NCBI GenBank assembly: GCA_050012135.1
Contig: JBEKHT010000028.1
Coordinates: forward strand, 1-31,258
Source: JBEKHT01 sp050012135
GTDB lineage: Bacteria; Chloroflexota; Anaerolineae; Anaerolineales; RBG-16-64-43
DNA length: 31,258 nt
Direction: 5' to 3'
Both the position numbers and the translations under genes were made by a program. The notes beneath the pieces were generated by a model that made no database searches, was not told the DNA's origin, and saw only the letters and a program-made list of their open reading frames with translations. Shown in pieces: positions 22,142 through 29,495 of the stretch; positions within the stretch are counted from its first letter, which is position 1, and every line of letters starts with the position of its first letter.

Positions 22142-25117
22142 CTAGACAGTCTGTCTCATCAATGAGCGGATTGCGTTCTTCGCGTCCCACGGATCGGTTA
22201 CCTCGAGAAATGCCCAGCGACCGAAACCGCCGTGGTTGTTGATCGCCGGGACCCAAAGCGTTCTGGTCGTGGCGGTCTTGGCGGCCTTATCCTTGCGCGC
22301 TTCCCCGGACACCTCGACGATGAGGTTGAGCAGTTCGTCCGGCCCATGACCGTCGTCGAGCCGGACCAGGTAGTCCGGGTAGTAGGAGCGCTCACCGCCT
22401 TCAATGACATACGGAATGGCGAACCCCAAGTTGAGGTTCTTGGCGTAGGCCACGACTTCGTCCATCTCCTCTAACGTCTGGGCCATCTTGGCCTCCCAGC
22501 CACTGTCGAGCACGACGTACTCGATGTGGCACTTACGAGGGTCAGAGGGATAGGTGTCTCGAGTGGTGTCAAAGTCGACGTATCGCGTCGATCCAATCGG
22601 ATCAAAGGGCCGCAGGATCGGCCTCAGCGTCTGCGCTCCGGTGCGGGACGCCACAATCGCCTGGTAGATCTTCTCGGACGCTTGATGCGCAAGCCGGGTC
22701 AGCAGGAGCATCTGGGGGAAGGCGTCGTCCTTGCACGTCAGGCACTCGAGCCGCCATCGGTGCACGATGGCCAGGAGATCTGGGAACAGCCACGGCTTCG
22801 GAAGACCGTCGGCATCCTGGAAGGATCGTTCCAGCAGAAGGCTAGCCAGGCGGAAATCGATCTCTTGCTCACGGCGCTCCTTGAGCCCGTAGAGCTCGTG
22901 CATCTCCGCCTCGCCTATGACCGACGCCATCTCCGTCTTGGTCGGAACATCGGCGGTGGAGAGAGCCATGCGTGCGTCCTGGTTGAAGGCCGCCGAAAGG
23001 CGCTCGTCGGCCAGTTCATACCGGTAGCCGATCAGCCGCGGGAAGGTGATCTCGCAGGCGATGCGCTCGGCGAGCGCCCGTACGCGCGTCGGCGTCGGCC
23101 CCGGCTTGACCGGCCCTTGCGAACCGGCCGTCGGGATGAATGAGAATGGGACGCCATACACCTCCGCGTACTGGGGATCGAAATAGCCCTTGTCGTTGAC
23201 AGCATAGCTCATGCGGCGCAGGCCGCGTCCCACGACCTGTTCGCAGAGAAGCTGCGTGCCAAAGGCGCGCACGCCGAGGATATGAGTGACGGTGTTGGCA
23301 TCCCACCCCTCTGTGAGCATCGAAACCGAGACCACGCAGCGCACCTGCTCGCCAAGCTTTCCGGGCTTACCTACGGTGTTCATCACCTCCCGGAGCAAGT
23401 CGTCGTCGGTCAGACCTTCTGCGTCGCGGCCGGGGAACCGCTGGCGGTATTCCTGCTTGAATTCCTCAATCTCGCGTGCGGCGATCTTCTTGAACTCGGC
23501 GCTCATCCCCTCGCCCGATTCCAGTTGTTCGCTGTCGATCAGGATCGTGTTGGGGCGTGAGAGCCAGCGCCCGACGTCGACGTTGCTGAACAGCGGAAGC
23601 TTTCCTGGCACGGCCACGAGCGTCCCGTCCGGCAGTTCCCTGTCCCAGCCGGCGACGTACCGAAAGACCATGTTGGAGACGTTAGTGTTGTTGCACACCG
23701 CGATGAACACAGGCGGGGTTAAGCCGCGCGAACGCGCCTCAGCGTTTGCCTCCCATCCCTGGTAGGATTTGACGTAGTTGTCATAAAGGCTCTGCAATGC
23801 TCCTTCGAGCTCCACCGGAAGGTTGGGTTCTCCAGAAATCGCCTCTGTGCCTCGGCCTTTCTTGGGCAGGTTCTCGCGGATCCGCAGCCAGAGGTCGCGA
23901 TAGGTTGGTTGTTCGCCAGTCATCGCATCATCGGCGATAGGCACGCGCGGTACCTTGACGATGCCGCACTCGATGGCGTCGATGAGCGAGAAGTCTGAAA
24001 CCACCCACGGGAATAACGTTCCCTCTGGGTAACCGGATCCTCGCAGGAAGAAGGGCGTCGCCGAGAGGTCATACAAGGCACGGATCCCGAGCTTGGCCTT
24101 CACAGCCTCCAGGCCGGAGATCCACACCCGCGCTTCCTCGTCGCGCTTCTCCGCTTCGCGCCGCTCCTCCCCGGTCAACTGCTCATCGTCCTCCTCAGCA
24201 GGCTTCCTCCGATAGCAATGATGCGCCTCGTCATTGATAACCACGATACTGCGCTTGTTACCGAGGTCCCGGCACACGCGGCGGACCATCTGATCCGGCG
24301 TCTCCGTGAAGGCGCTGGTCTCTCCTTGCTTGAGGATCGCCTTCGTTAGTCGGCCAGCTGGCGTATGCTCTCGAGTCTTGAGGGCGTGGAAGTTGGTGAC
24401 GACGACCCTGGCCTTTCCTAACTCGCCGAGCAGGTCGGGTGGAACCAGGTCCATGTGGCGATAGTCGTTGTTGGGATCGCTGGGCAGGAGCACGCGCAGC
24501 CGATCGCGGATCGTGATCCCCGGAGTCACGACTAGGAAGGCATCGGAAAAGCGTGGGTCCTGCGGGTTGGCTAGTTTATTGAGAGCGTGCCAAGTGATGA
24601 GCATGGCCATGACGACCGTCTTGCCGCTCCCGGTCGCCATTTTGAAAGCCAGCCGTTGCAACAGCGGGTTGGCGCCCTCGTTGGCTCGTCGCAGATCCGC
24701 CTCGATCCACGCCTCTGCGTAGCGCCCGGCGACCTCAGTGAGGAAGATCGCGGTCTCAACCGCCTCAATCTGGCAGAAGAACAACCGTCGTTCACGGTCA
24801 AGGCGTTTCCAGTACTTGAGCAGGCGATCGGTGGTGCTAGTTATGCCGAGGTAGCCGCCCTGCCGCCATCGCGTCACGCTACCCCGTACCTTGTTGATGA
24901 ATTCGTTTTCCTTGACTCGGTCCTTCGTCCATTCGGTTTCGAAAGCGATCTGCTTTGGGCTCTTCTTCTTGGGACGCGGAATGGGAACGAAATAGGAGCT
25001 GACGCGACGTGCGTTGACGACCTCATCCGTGATGCCATCCTCGTTGAACCGAAAGTGGCGCTTCGGCTCATCGTAGGGTGGGTTGAGTACGGGATTCTCT
25101 ATGATGATTTGTGGCAC
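22142..25117 (-). CDS. Type III-like restriction enzyme Res (BPTD_3080-like helicase-nuclease)
   Basis: A 991-aa superfamily 2 translocase-nuclease that would cleave unmodified DNA together with Mod. Seen in order: Q-motif-like QIEAVETAIFL, Walker A ATGSGKT (161-167), DEAHH (296-300), motif V/VI (GWDANTVTHILGV, then QVVGRGLRR), and a C-terminal PD-(D/E)xK-like domain (PD at 914-915, E935). In place of the canonical ExK lysine there is E935-V-S937; lysines follow at 942 and 944. The C-terminal FGRWAFLEVTDPWDAK is as I recall for the BPTD_3080 group. GTG 25117 has a purine-rich site ~10 bp upstream. It is first in the operon, and an upstream half cassette-site lies about 130 bp before it. Confidence 0.92.
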   Translation of the reverse strand: MPQIIIENPVLNPPYDEPKRHFRFNEDGITDEVVNARRVSSYFVPIPRPKKKSPKQIAFETEWTKDRVKENEFINKVRGSVTRWRQGGYLGITSTTDRLLKYWKRLDRERRLFFCQIEAVETAIFLTEVAGRYAEAWIEADLRRANEGANPLLQRLAFKMATGSGKTVVMAMLITWHALNKLANPQDPRFSDAFLVVTPGITIRDRLRVLLPSDPNNDYRHMDLVPPDLLGELGKARVVVTNFHALKTREHTPAGRLTKAILKQGETSAFTETPDQMVRRVCRDLGNKRSIVVINDEAHHCYRRKPAEEDDEQLTGEERREAEKRDEEARVWISGLEAVKAKLGIRALYDLSATPFFLRGSGYPEGTLFPWVVSDFSLIDAIECGIVKVPRVPIADDAMTGEQPTYRDLWLRIRENLPKKGRGTEAISGEPNLPVELEGALQSLYDNYVKSYQGWEANAEARSRGLTPPVFIAVCNNTNVSNMVFRYVAGWDRELPDGTLVAVPGKLPLFSNVDVGRWLSRPNTILIDSEQLESGEGMSAEFKKIAAREIEEFKQEYRQRFPGRDAEGLTDDDLLREVMNTVGKPGKLGEQVRCVVSVSMLTEGWDANTVTHILGVRAFGTQLLCEQVVGRGLRRMSYAVNDKGYFDPQYAEVYGVPFSFIPTAGSQGPVKPGPTPTRVRALAERIACEITFPRLIGYRYELADERLSAAFNQDARMALSTADVPTKTEMASVIGEAEMHELYGLKERREQEIDFRLASLLLERSFQDADGLPKPWLFPDLLAIVHRWRLECLTCKDDAFPQMLLLTRLAHQASEKIYQAIVASRTGAQTLRPILRPFDPIGSTRYVDFDTTRDTYPSDPRKCHIEYVVLDSGWEAKMAQTLEEMDEVVAYAKNLNLGFAIPYVIEGGERSYYPDYLVRLDDGHGPDELLNLIVEVSGEARKDKAAKTATTRTLWVPAINNHGGFGRWAFLEVTDPWDAKNAIRSLMRQTV

Positions 25118-25248
25118 GACGCTTGGCCTTCCCCCATCCCGCCTCCTGCGCTGTGTGCAGCCCTGCGCTCAGCAACAGGGCGACGACGGTTGGTATTATG
25201 CATCAGGTCATGAAACGCGGGGGTCCTTCCCTCCAGCGCCAGCCCGCC

Positions 25249-25274
25249 GAGTCGGCTCGAAGGAGACGTTGGGC
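25249..25274 (-). repeat. Left half of an attC-like site after the UDG-like gene
   Basis: On the minus strand GCCCAAC (25268-25274, a perfect RYYYAAC) and then CTTCGAGCCGACTC, an L''-like box, start 7 bp after the UDG-like stop. A matching L'/R' half (GTTRRRY) is not evident before the Res gene, so the site is probably truncated or diverged at the end of the array. Confidence 0.5.
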
Positions 25275-25281
25275 AGCAATG

Positions 25282-25959
25282 TCACCCTTCAGTGACCCAC
25301 AAGGCTGATCGGGAACGATCCTCGATCGAGGCAGCGACGCGATGCGCTATCTCATTTTGGAGGCGGCCCTCCTTCGCGAATAGGTGATGGAATTGACCGC
25401 GAGACCCGGTAGGATGTGGGATGCCAATGACCCATCTTCCGGGAAACATGATCGCGGCCAGCTCGAAGGGCTTTCGGCCGAGCGCAACTATCGGCCAGTC
25501 GAGCGGAACCGCTAAGAGCTCGTTCGCTAGGTATCTATTGACGCAGGTTCTCAGTGTTGAGAGAGGCGGCGCAGCCCTCGCTCCGACGGAACTCTCGCAC
25601 TTGACCAATTCTGTCCAGAGGATAGACCCGGTTAGGCCCACCTGATCAAGGAATCGCCTCGTCCGAACGTGATAGGGATGAGAATACGCCAGTCTCTCCC
25701 TCCAGAAGGCCAGGAATGCCTCATACGTGTTACCGTGCGCCAAGTAATACGCTTTTTCCTCCTCTCGGCCTTGCCCTGGATTGATGCCAAGGACCACGCT
25801 ACCTCTTTCCGCTGAGCGGCCCTCTGCCTCAAGCATCAATGAACGGGGAAGCGTGCCGCTCGCGGCATCGTTGACGACACCATCACAGTGAAGCTTGCAC
25901 GTGACGGCCCGACAGCCGATCGCAAGGATGCTTTGGCCGAGACACTCGTCCAGGCTCAT
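25282..25959 (-). CDS. Fe-S uracil-DNA glycosylase-like protein (UDG superfamily)
   Basis: A 225-aa protein with the two UDG superfamily motifs: GINPGQ (58-63) for motif A and HPTGS (182-186) for motif B. Four cysteine positions resemble family 4 Fe-S glycosylases: an N-terminal C16/C21/C25 cluster, C121 in LVKCES and C139 in TCVNRYLANEL. It may excise uracil or another altered base; glycosylases in defence islands can attack modified phage DNA. ATG 25959 is chosen because GGAG lies 7 bp upstream and the R' core of an attC-like site lies 26 bp upstream; the longer frame runs through that site. It looks like a single-gene cassette. Substrate specificity is unknown. Confidence 0.72.
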   Translation of the reverse strand: MSLDECLGQSILAIGCRAVTCKLHCDGVVNDAASGTLPRSLMLEAEGRSAERGSVVLGINPGQGREEEKAYYLAHGNTYEAFLAFWRERLAYSHPYHVRTRRFLDQVGLTGSILWTELVKCESSVGARAAPPLSTLRTCVNRYLANELLAVPLDWPIVALGRKPFELAAIMFPGRWVIGIPHPTGSRGQFHHLFAKEGRLQNEIAHRVAASIEDRSRSALWVTEG

Positions 25960-25984
25960 AAGTTTCTCCGGATCGCCAGCCTCT

Positions 25985-26114
25985 GGACAACGGCCTCGAT
26001 CTTGGTGCCCGGCTGAACCGGGCAGCTCCTCTCTCACTCTATGCCACAAAGGCGGGCAAGGCAAGATTCTCTGAAGCCACAGCCCGCCCGGGTCAGCTTC
26101 GGTGGATTGTAGGC
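25985..26114 (-). repeat. attC-like site, copy B (upstream of the UDG-like gene)
   Basis: 130 bp. The R'' side is TGTAGGC on + (26108-26114) and the R' side is GGACAAC on + (25985-25991, minus GTTGTCC). Internal arms GCTGACCCGG and CCGGTTCAGC are complementary with one mismatch. The central block TTGCCTTGCCCGCC...TAGAGTG aligns with copies A and C. The -10-like box is 45 bp from R', the same as in copy A. Confidence 0.6.
26036..26064 (-). promoter_or_regulatory. Promoter-like block in attC-like copy B
   Basis: TTGCCT (26059-26064), a 17-bp spacer and TAGAGT (26036-26041) on the minus strand, 77 bp before the UDG-like start. The hexamers match copy A while most of the spacer differs. Confidence 0.5.
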
Positions 26115-26564
26115 GGCTACCAGGGCGCAAAGGACGTCCTGAGAACCGCTTGGAGGCTGTGGAGCGGATGCGTAGCGGGATGAAAAAGTATACCGAGTGA
26201 CCCCCCTCTCGGCGCCCAACCATGGCTCTATGGCGCATCGGCAGGTGCGTGGCGAGCTCCAGAGGCCGATGCTGTGCTACAGGTGCCCACACGACGCACT
26301 AGGACGAACGACGGCAGTCCTGCAGGCAGTTTGGGGGCGCGCAAATGGCAGGAATTTGGCGGCGCTTAGGAAGAGGGGGGCAACGCACGAAGGTCGCCCT
26401 GCGTCCAAAGGGCGGGTTGGCACCCTCGCGCCTGCCGGTCTTGGTAGGTGGGAACGGAACCGGGTAGGAATGGAAATTAGTCCGAAGACGGTATAGAAAC
26501 CTGCCAAAAACCGTGGTAGACTGTTCATGTGAATGTGTCTTCTAAGGATGTGTCAGGAGGGCAT
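26115..26564. other. Gene-free region upstream of the second recombinase
   Basis: About 450 bp with no convincing gene on either strand. It separates the recombinase (+) from the UDG-like cassette (-), the position where an integron would have attI and the cassette promoter. I see several purine-rich blocks and a GTTGGCA-like core near 26419 but no clear attI or strong promoter. Confidence 0.4.
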
Positions 26565-27629
26565 ATGGACAGCGAGATCCAGCAGGTCGAAGGCATCAGG
26601 TTGTGGCAGCCGCGAGGCGTCGTGCCGGCGGCCGACAAGCATCCGGCGCTCGTGTACCTGGCCAGTCTCAATAGCGCATCGGGCAGGCGATCGATGCAGA
26701 GCACGTTGGAAGGCGTGGCGCAGATGTTATCCAGCGGCAAGGCGAACATGCTGACGTTGGACTGGGCAGCATTGTCATTCCAGCATGTGGCGGCGATCCG
26801 GGCGCAGCTCGTGGCAGAAGGCAAGGCGCCGGCGAGCGTCAATCGGGTGTTGGCTGCCTTGAGAGGCACGGCGAAGGCCAGTTGGTTATTGGGCTACAGC
26901 AGCGCCGAGCAGTATGAGAAGGTGCGCCAGGTGAAGGGCGTCAAGGGATCGCGGTTGCCAAGAGGCAGGGAGTTGTCGGCGGGCGAGTTGTCCAGCCTGT
27001 TCAGGAAGTGCGTCCAGGACGCCACGCCGCTGGGTGCGCGTGATGCCTGTCTGCTTGCGCTGCTGTTCGGCGCCGGGTTGAGGCGTTCTGAGGTGAGCGA
27101 CCTGCAGCTGAGCGACTACGCGGACGGAGTGCTGAAGGTGCGAGGCAAGGGCAATAAGGAAAGACTGCAGCCGATTGATAATGGCGCACGGGACGCACTC
27201 GAGGATTGGCTGCGGGCGAGGGGTGATGCACCAGGTCCTCTTCTGTGGCCTTCGGGTGAAGGCAAGGGCCGGCTGCTGGTGAACCGGCGCATGGACCCAA
27301 CCTCGATCTACGCCATCTGCGCCAGGCGCGCTCAGGAGGCGGACGTTCCGGCCTTCGCCCCGCATTCCTTGCGCCGATCCTATCTCACGGCACTCTTGCG
27401 CGGAGGCGTGGACGTGCTCACCGTCTCGAAGCTGGCAGGACACGCGGATCTCAGCACCACGGCGCGCTACGACATGCGCGGCGAGGACACGAAGCGCCAG
27501 GCTGCGCGGACGGTTCATGTTCCGTACAGACGGCCGGAAGTCGTTGTCACCGACCCGCTGCTGCCCGAGATACCGACGGCCGATAACGACCGAACGATTG
27601 TCATTCTCAAACGGAAGGTGAAGAAATGA
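26565..27629 (+). CDS. XerC-like tyrosine recombinase within the cassette array
   Basis: A 354-aa tyrosine recombinase with a SAM-like core-binding domain (~25-125) and a complete catalytic set: R173 (FGAGLRRSEV), K195/K198 (RGKGNKER), H267 and R270 (FAPHSLRRS), H293 (LAGHADLSTT) and Y302 (ARYDMRGE). The C-terminus (KRQAARTVHVPY) matches a widespread group of non-phage recombinases. The extra IntI patch expected between the lysine and HxxR motifs in integron integrases is not present. ATG 26565 is set by AGGAGG 5 bp upstream; a GTG at 26529 lacks one. It reads against the flanking minus-strand cassette genes and lies between attC-like sites, so it may act on them. That is not shown. Confidence 0.9.
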   Translation: MDSEIQQVEGIRLWQPRGVVPAADKHPALVYLASLNSASGRRSMQSTLEGVAQMLSSGKANMLTLDWAALSFQHVAAIRAQLVAEGKAPASVNRVLAALRGTAKASWLLGYSSAEQYEKVRQVKGVKGSRLPRGRELSAGELSSLFRKCVQDATPLGARDACLLALLFGAGLRRSEVSDLQLSDYADGVLKVRGKGNKERLQPIDNGARDALEDWLRARGDAPGPLLWPSGEGKGRLLVNRRMDPTSIYAICARRAQEADVPAFAPHSLRRSYLTALLRGGVDVLTVSKLAGHADLSTTARYDMRGEDTKRQAARTVHVPYRRPEVVVTDPLLPEIPTADNDRTIVILKRKVKK

Positions 27630-27706
27630 CGCTGACTGCAACAAAACTGGAACAGCGACGGATGGGGGCAAGGAAGGCGGCACCGCCAGCTAGGGGGCCG
27701 GAATGA
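27626..27706 (+). CDS. Possible 26-aa peptide coupled to the recombinase
   Basis: ATG 27626 overlaps the recombinase stop as ATGA, and its own stop overlaps a following ATG (27703) as ATGA again. The peptide is basic and has no recognised domain. Two successive 4-bp overlaps suggest a translated chain, but such short frames can arise by chance. Confidence 0.3.
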   Translation: MTLTATKLEQRRMGARKAAPPARGPE

Positions 27707-27792
27707 TAAAGCGCCGCACCTGCTGGCCGGTCTAACTGCTCGTGGCGTTGTCCATGGTCCTGCTAGCCGGGATCGTCGCCTGCGCGGGCTAG
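27703..27792 (+). pseudogene. Broken lipoprotein-like leader after the recombinase
   Basis: ATG 27703 has AGGGGG 5 bp upstream. It reads MIKRRTCWPV, a TAA stop (27733-27735), then in the same frame LLVALSMVLLAGIVACAG and a TAG. Bridging the stop gives a basic N-terminus, a hydrophobic core and a lipobox (IVAC), as in a short lipoprotein or entericidin-like leader. It is either a decayed gene or coincidence. The TAA lies within a GTTAGAC-type core on the other strand. Confidence 0.28.
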
Positions 27793-27962
27793 GCCGCTGG
27801 CAGCCTCCTAGCCAAATTGACTGCAAGCTGCAATACTTCCGTGATGTTCTCCGGCGGAGTCGGGTACCAGATGCCGAAGCGTCGCCAAGAATCTATGAAC
27901 ACAAATCGGTTGGTGAACACGGCGAGGCGAAGCCAGTCTAGCGCAGGGCATTGTTGGGCCAC
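27789..27962 (-). CDS. Small hypothetical protein, 57 aa
   Basis: The function is not recognised. The product has a strongly protein-like composition with alternating hydrophobic residues (LDWLRLAVFTNRFVFIDSWR, then YPTPPENITEVLQLAVNLAR). It starts at a GTG with no clear ribosome site. A perfect RYYYAAC core (GCCCAAC) lies within its first codons, so it may be a cassette remnant whose 5' end was replaced. The opposite-strand lipoprotein-like frame overlaps only its stop. Confidence 0.4.
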   Translation of the reverse strand: MAQQCPALDWLRLAVFTNRFVFIDSWRRFGIWYPTPPENITEVLQLAVNLARRLPAA

Positions 27963-27985
27963 CGTGAAAGATTATCAAACTGCTC

Positions 27986-28492
27986 CTAACGTGGTTTAGG
28001 CTTAGCACGTCTTGCAGACTCCACACGGAGATCGGTCTTTGCGCATGCCACCATCTGTTTGAGGCATGTCTCAGCGCGTCTGTAGTCATGTTCAAGCTGC
28101 CAAAACCAATCTCCAGGATCATGCTTCTCTTTCGGCTCCTCCCAATATTGCCTAAGAGCATTTTCGGCTTCCAGCGAAATCATGAAAGCGCCAATGTTTG
28201 TAGCTTTCCTGACTTCAAGATTTCCGCTTCGCCAATGCTCGTCTATTTCGGCCTTTTTTCCCTCGGAGAATTCCATGGCATCGGCTTCGGCATTGTAGGT
28301 CTGCTCAAAGTAGTAAACCAGATCCGAAAGGGCATCAATGATTCGGACGTACGCTTCCGCCTTTCGTTCCCACCATCTTTCGGATGCGAATCGAGCGAAG
28401 CGTGCATTGTAAGCTGAGACAACAACTGCGATGACAGAGGCAAGGAATGCTAATCCGGCCGCTATGAGAGTGACAGCACTTTCAGTCGGCAT
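27986..28492 (-). CDS. Single-span membrane protein with helical cytosolic domain, 168 aa
   Basis: The function is not recognised. One N-terminal hydrophobic segment (about residues 6-28, ending in VVVSAYN) is followed by a long helical, charged domain (RWWERKAEAYVRIIDALSDL, then AENALRQYWEE and CLKQMV), probably coiled coil, and a basic tail. Small membrane-helix proteins of this form are frequent in integron cassettes and defence islands. It starts 35 bp from the R' side of an attC-like site. Its stop TAG lies inside a GTTAGGA sequence, like a recombination core. Confidence 0.68.
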   Translation of the reverse strand: MPTESAVTLIAAGLAFLASVIAVVVSAYNARFARFASERWWERKAEAYVRIIDALSDLVYYFEQTYNAEADAMEFSEGKKAEIDEHWRSGNLEVRKATNIGAFMISLEAENALRQYWEEPKEKHDPGDWFWQLEHDYRRAETCLKQMVACAKTDLRVESARRAKPKPR

Positions 28493-28526
28493 GCAGTGCC
28501 TCCCTTATTGATGATGCATTCAGGCG

Positions 28527-28650
28527 GGCCAACGCGCTCCAGCTGAGGCTCGCGGCGTCGCTGGCTCAATACTATTCTCTCGCCGACTGCGCGCCTGACA
28601 AGCCAAGATCCCCTCACATCCGCATCCGCGTCGCCTGCAGCGAGTTGTCA
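28527..28650 (-). repeat. attC-like site, copy D
   Basis: 124 bp. The R'' side is minus TGACAAC (28644-28650), containing the stop codon of the DUF6946 gene. The R' side is minus GTTGGCC (28527-28533). Inner arms CGCTGCAGGC and GCCTCAGCTGGAGCG are partly complementary with unpaired bases, as in attC hairpins. The centre (CTTGGCTTGTCAGG...AATAGT) is a diverged version of the block in copies A to C. Confidence 0.5.
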
Positions 28651-29337
28651 GGAATCCAGAAATCTCTTGTCGCCCCTCGCCCATCCTGCGTATGTTGGGA
28701 TTTGATCAAGTACGCCGAGTCTCACCAATTCGCCGATGCGGCCTTTGGCTCCGTAAAGCGCCAGGAAGCTGGAGAAATCATTGAACCATTCGTCCTGCTG
28801 ACTGAACGAGTGGACTATCAAGGCAGCATGGTCTGCGTTGAATCGCTCTGCCTCCAATAGTGCGGAGGCCAGGCGATGCATCAACTGGTATCGAATAGGG
28901 CCTATTGCCCTATCCTTCAATCCGAGCTTGGATCGCAGGAATTCCTCTCGTTCAGTCTTGCCAGGAGTGGCATTGGCACGCCACTCGTCGAATGTCGGAC
29001 CAAACGGCTCGGACACCTTGGCTTCCACGGCCAAGGCGATGAGCCGGCCATGCGCTGCTTTCGCCAAAGCGAAGACGTCATTCTGTGAAGGATGTCCTTG
29101 AATTGGAGGAAGCAAGACTTTGTACTCTGGGATCGCGATGAGAAGCTCGACTTCCTGGAATCCATTTACTCCTGAGTTGACGAACAATGCTTCGATTTCT
29201 GGGGGAAAGCCATTTGCCGCTTCCCACGAATACGCCACGGTACGCGCTGAGAAGCCGCGACGCCATTGTTTCTCTGGCTCAGCCAAGAACCGCTGCCAAT
29301 CATCAGGCCCACTGCTAGGGATGTAGACCTTGGACAT
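28648..29337 (-). CDS. DUF6946-like protein, possible PD-(D/E)xK nuclease
   Basis: A 229-aa protein that starts VYIPSSGPDDWQRFLAEPEK and contains YSWEAANGFPPEIEALF, features I associate with DUF6946. A nuclease-like core is visible: E64 in VELLIAIPEYKV, D87 in HPSQNDVFA and E105-A-K107 in LAVEAKVSEPFG, fitting a PD-(D/E)xK site. The C-terminal half is helical. ATG 29337 is preceded by GGGGAGGG. The R' core GTTAGGC of an attC-like site lies 23 bp upstream and R'' of the next lies at its stop, making this a textbook single-gene cassette. Its role is unknown; cleavage of foreign DNA is plausible. Confidence 0.72.
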   Translation of the reverse strand: MSKVYIPSSGPDDWQRFLAEPEKQWRRGFSARTVAYSWEAANGFPPEIEALFVNSGVNGFQEVELLIAIPEYKVLLPPIQGHPSQNDVFALAKAAHGRLIALAVEAKVSEPFGPTFDEWRANATPGKTEREEFLRSKLGLKDRAIGPIRYQLMHRLASALLEAERFNADHAALIVHSFSQQDEWFNDFSSFLALYGAKGRIGELVRLGVLDQIPTYAGWARGDKRFLDS

Positions 29338-29359
29338 TGACTTCCCTCCCCACCTGCAT

Positions 29360-29488
29360 GCCTAACGGCCTCGGGGTGAGCCGCCCGCCGTCGCGGGCTC
29401 TAGTTGCTTCACTCTACGTCAGCCTGGCGGGCAGGGCAAGCGTCCACTTGCGGCCGCCAGGCGGGTCGGCTTCACCGAATTGTGAGGC
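29360..29488 (-). repeat. attC-like site, copy A (best preserved)
   Basis: 129 bp on the minus strand: R'' GCCTCAC (29482-29488), spacer AATTC, L'' GGTGAAGCCG (29467-29476), a central block, L' CGGCTCACC (29375-29383), then R' GTTAGGC (29360-29366). L'' and L' are complementary except for one extra base in L'', as expected for the extrahelical base of attC. R'' and R' pair at 6 of 7 positions. It begins 7 bp after the TIR-like stop and ends 22 bp before the DUF6946 start. Confidence 0.75.
29411..29439 (-). promoter_or_regulatory. Promoter-like block in attC-like copy A
   Basis: TTGCCC (29434-29439), a 17-bp spacer and TAGAGT (29411-29416) on the minus strand, 74 bp before the DUF6946 start. 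The tRNA-Arg promoter in this genome uses nearly the same hexamers (TTGCCC, TAGAAT). Confidence 0.5.
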
Positions 29489-29495
29489 GCGCTCA

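Noticed and set aside
22526..23143. 205-codon plus-strand frame opposite the Res gene
   Set aside because: Antisense shadow of a conserved helicase-nuclease gene, with Arg-rich composition.
25960..26292. Upstream extension of the UDG-like protein
   Set aside because: It would run through the attC-like site and its promoter block; the start at 25959 has a proper ribosome site.
27808..28161. 117-codon minus-strand frame in the cassette region
   Set aside because: It overlaps the better-supported 168-aa gene and the 57-aa frame in another phase.
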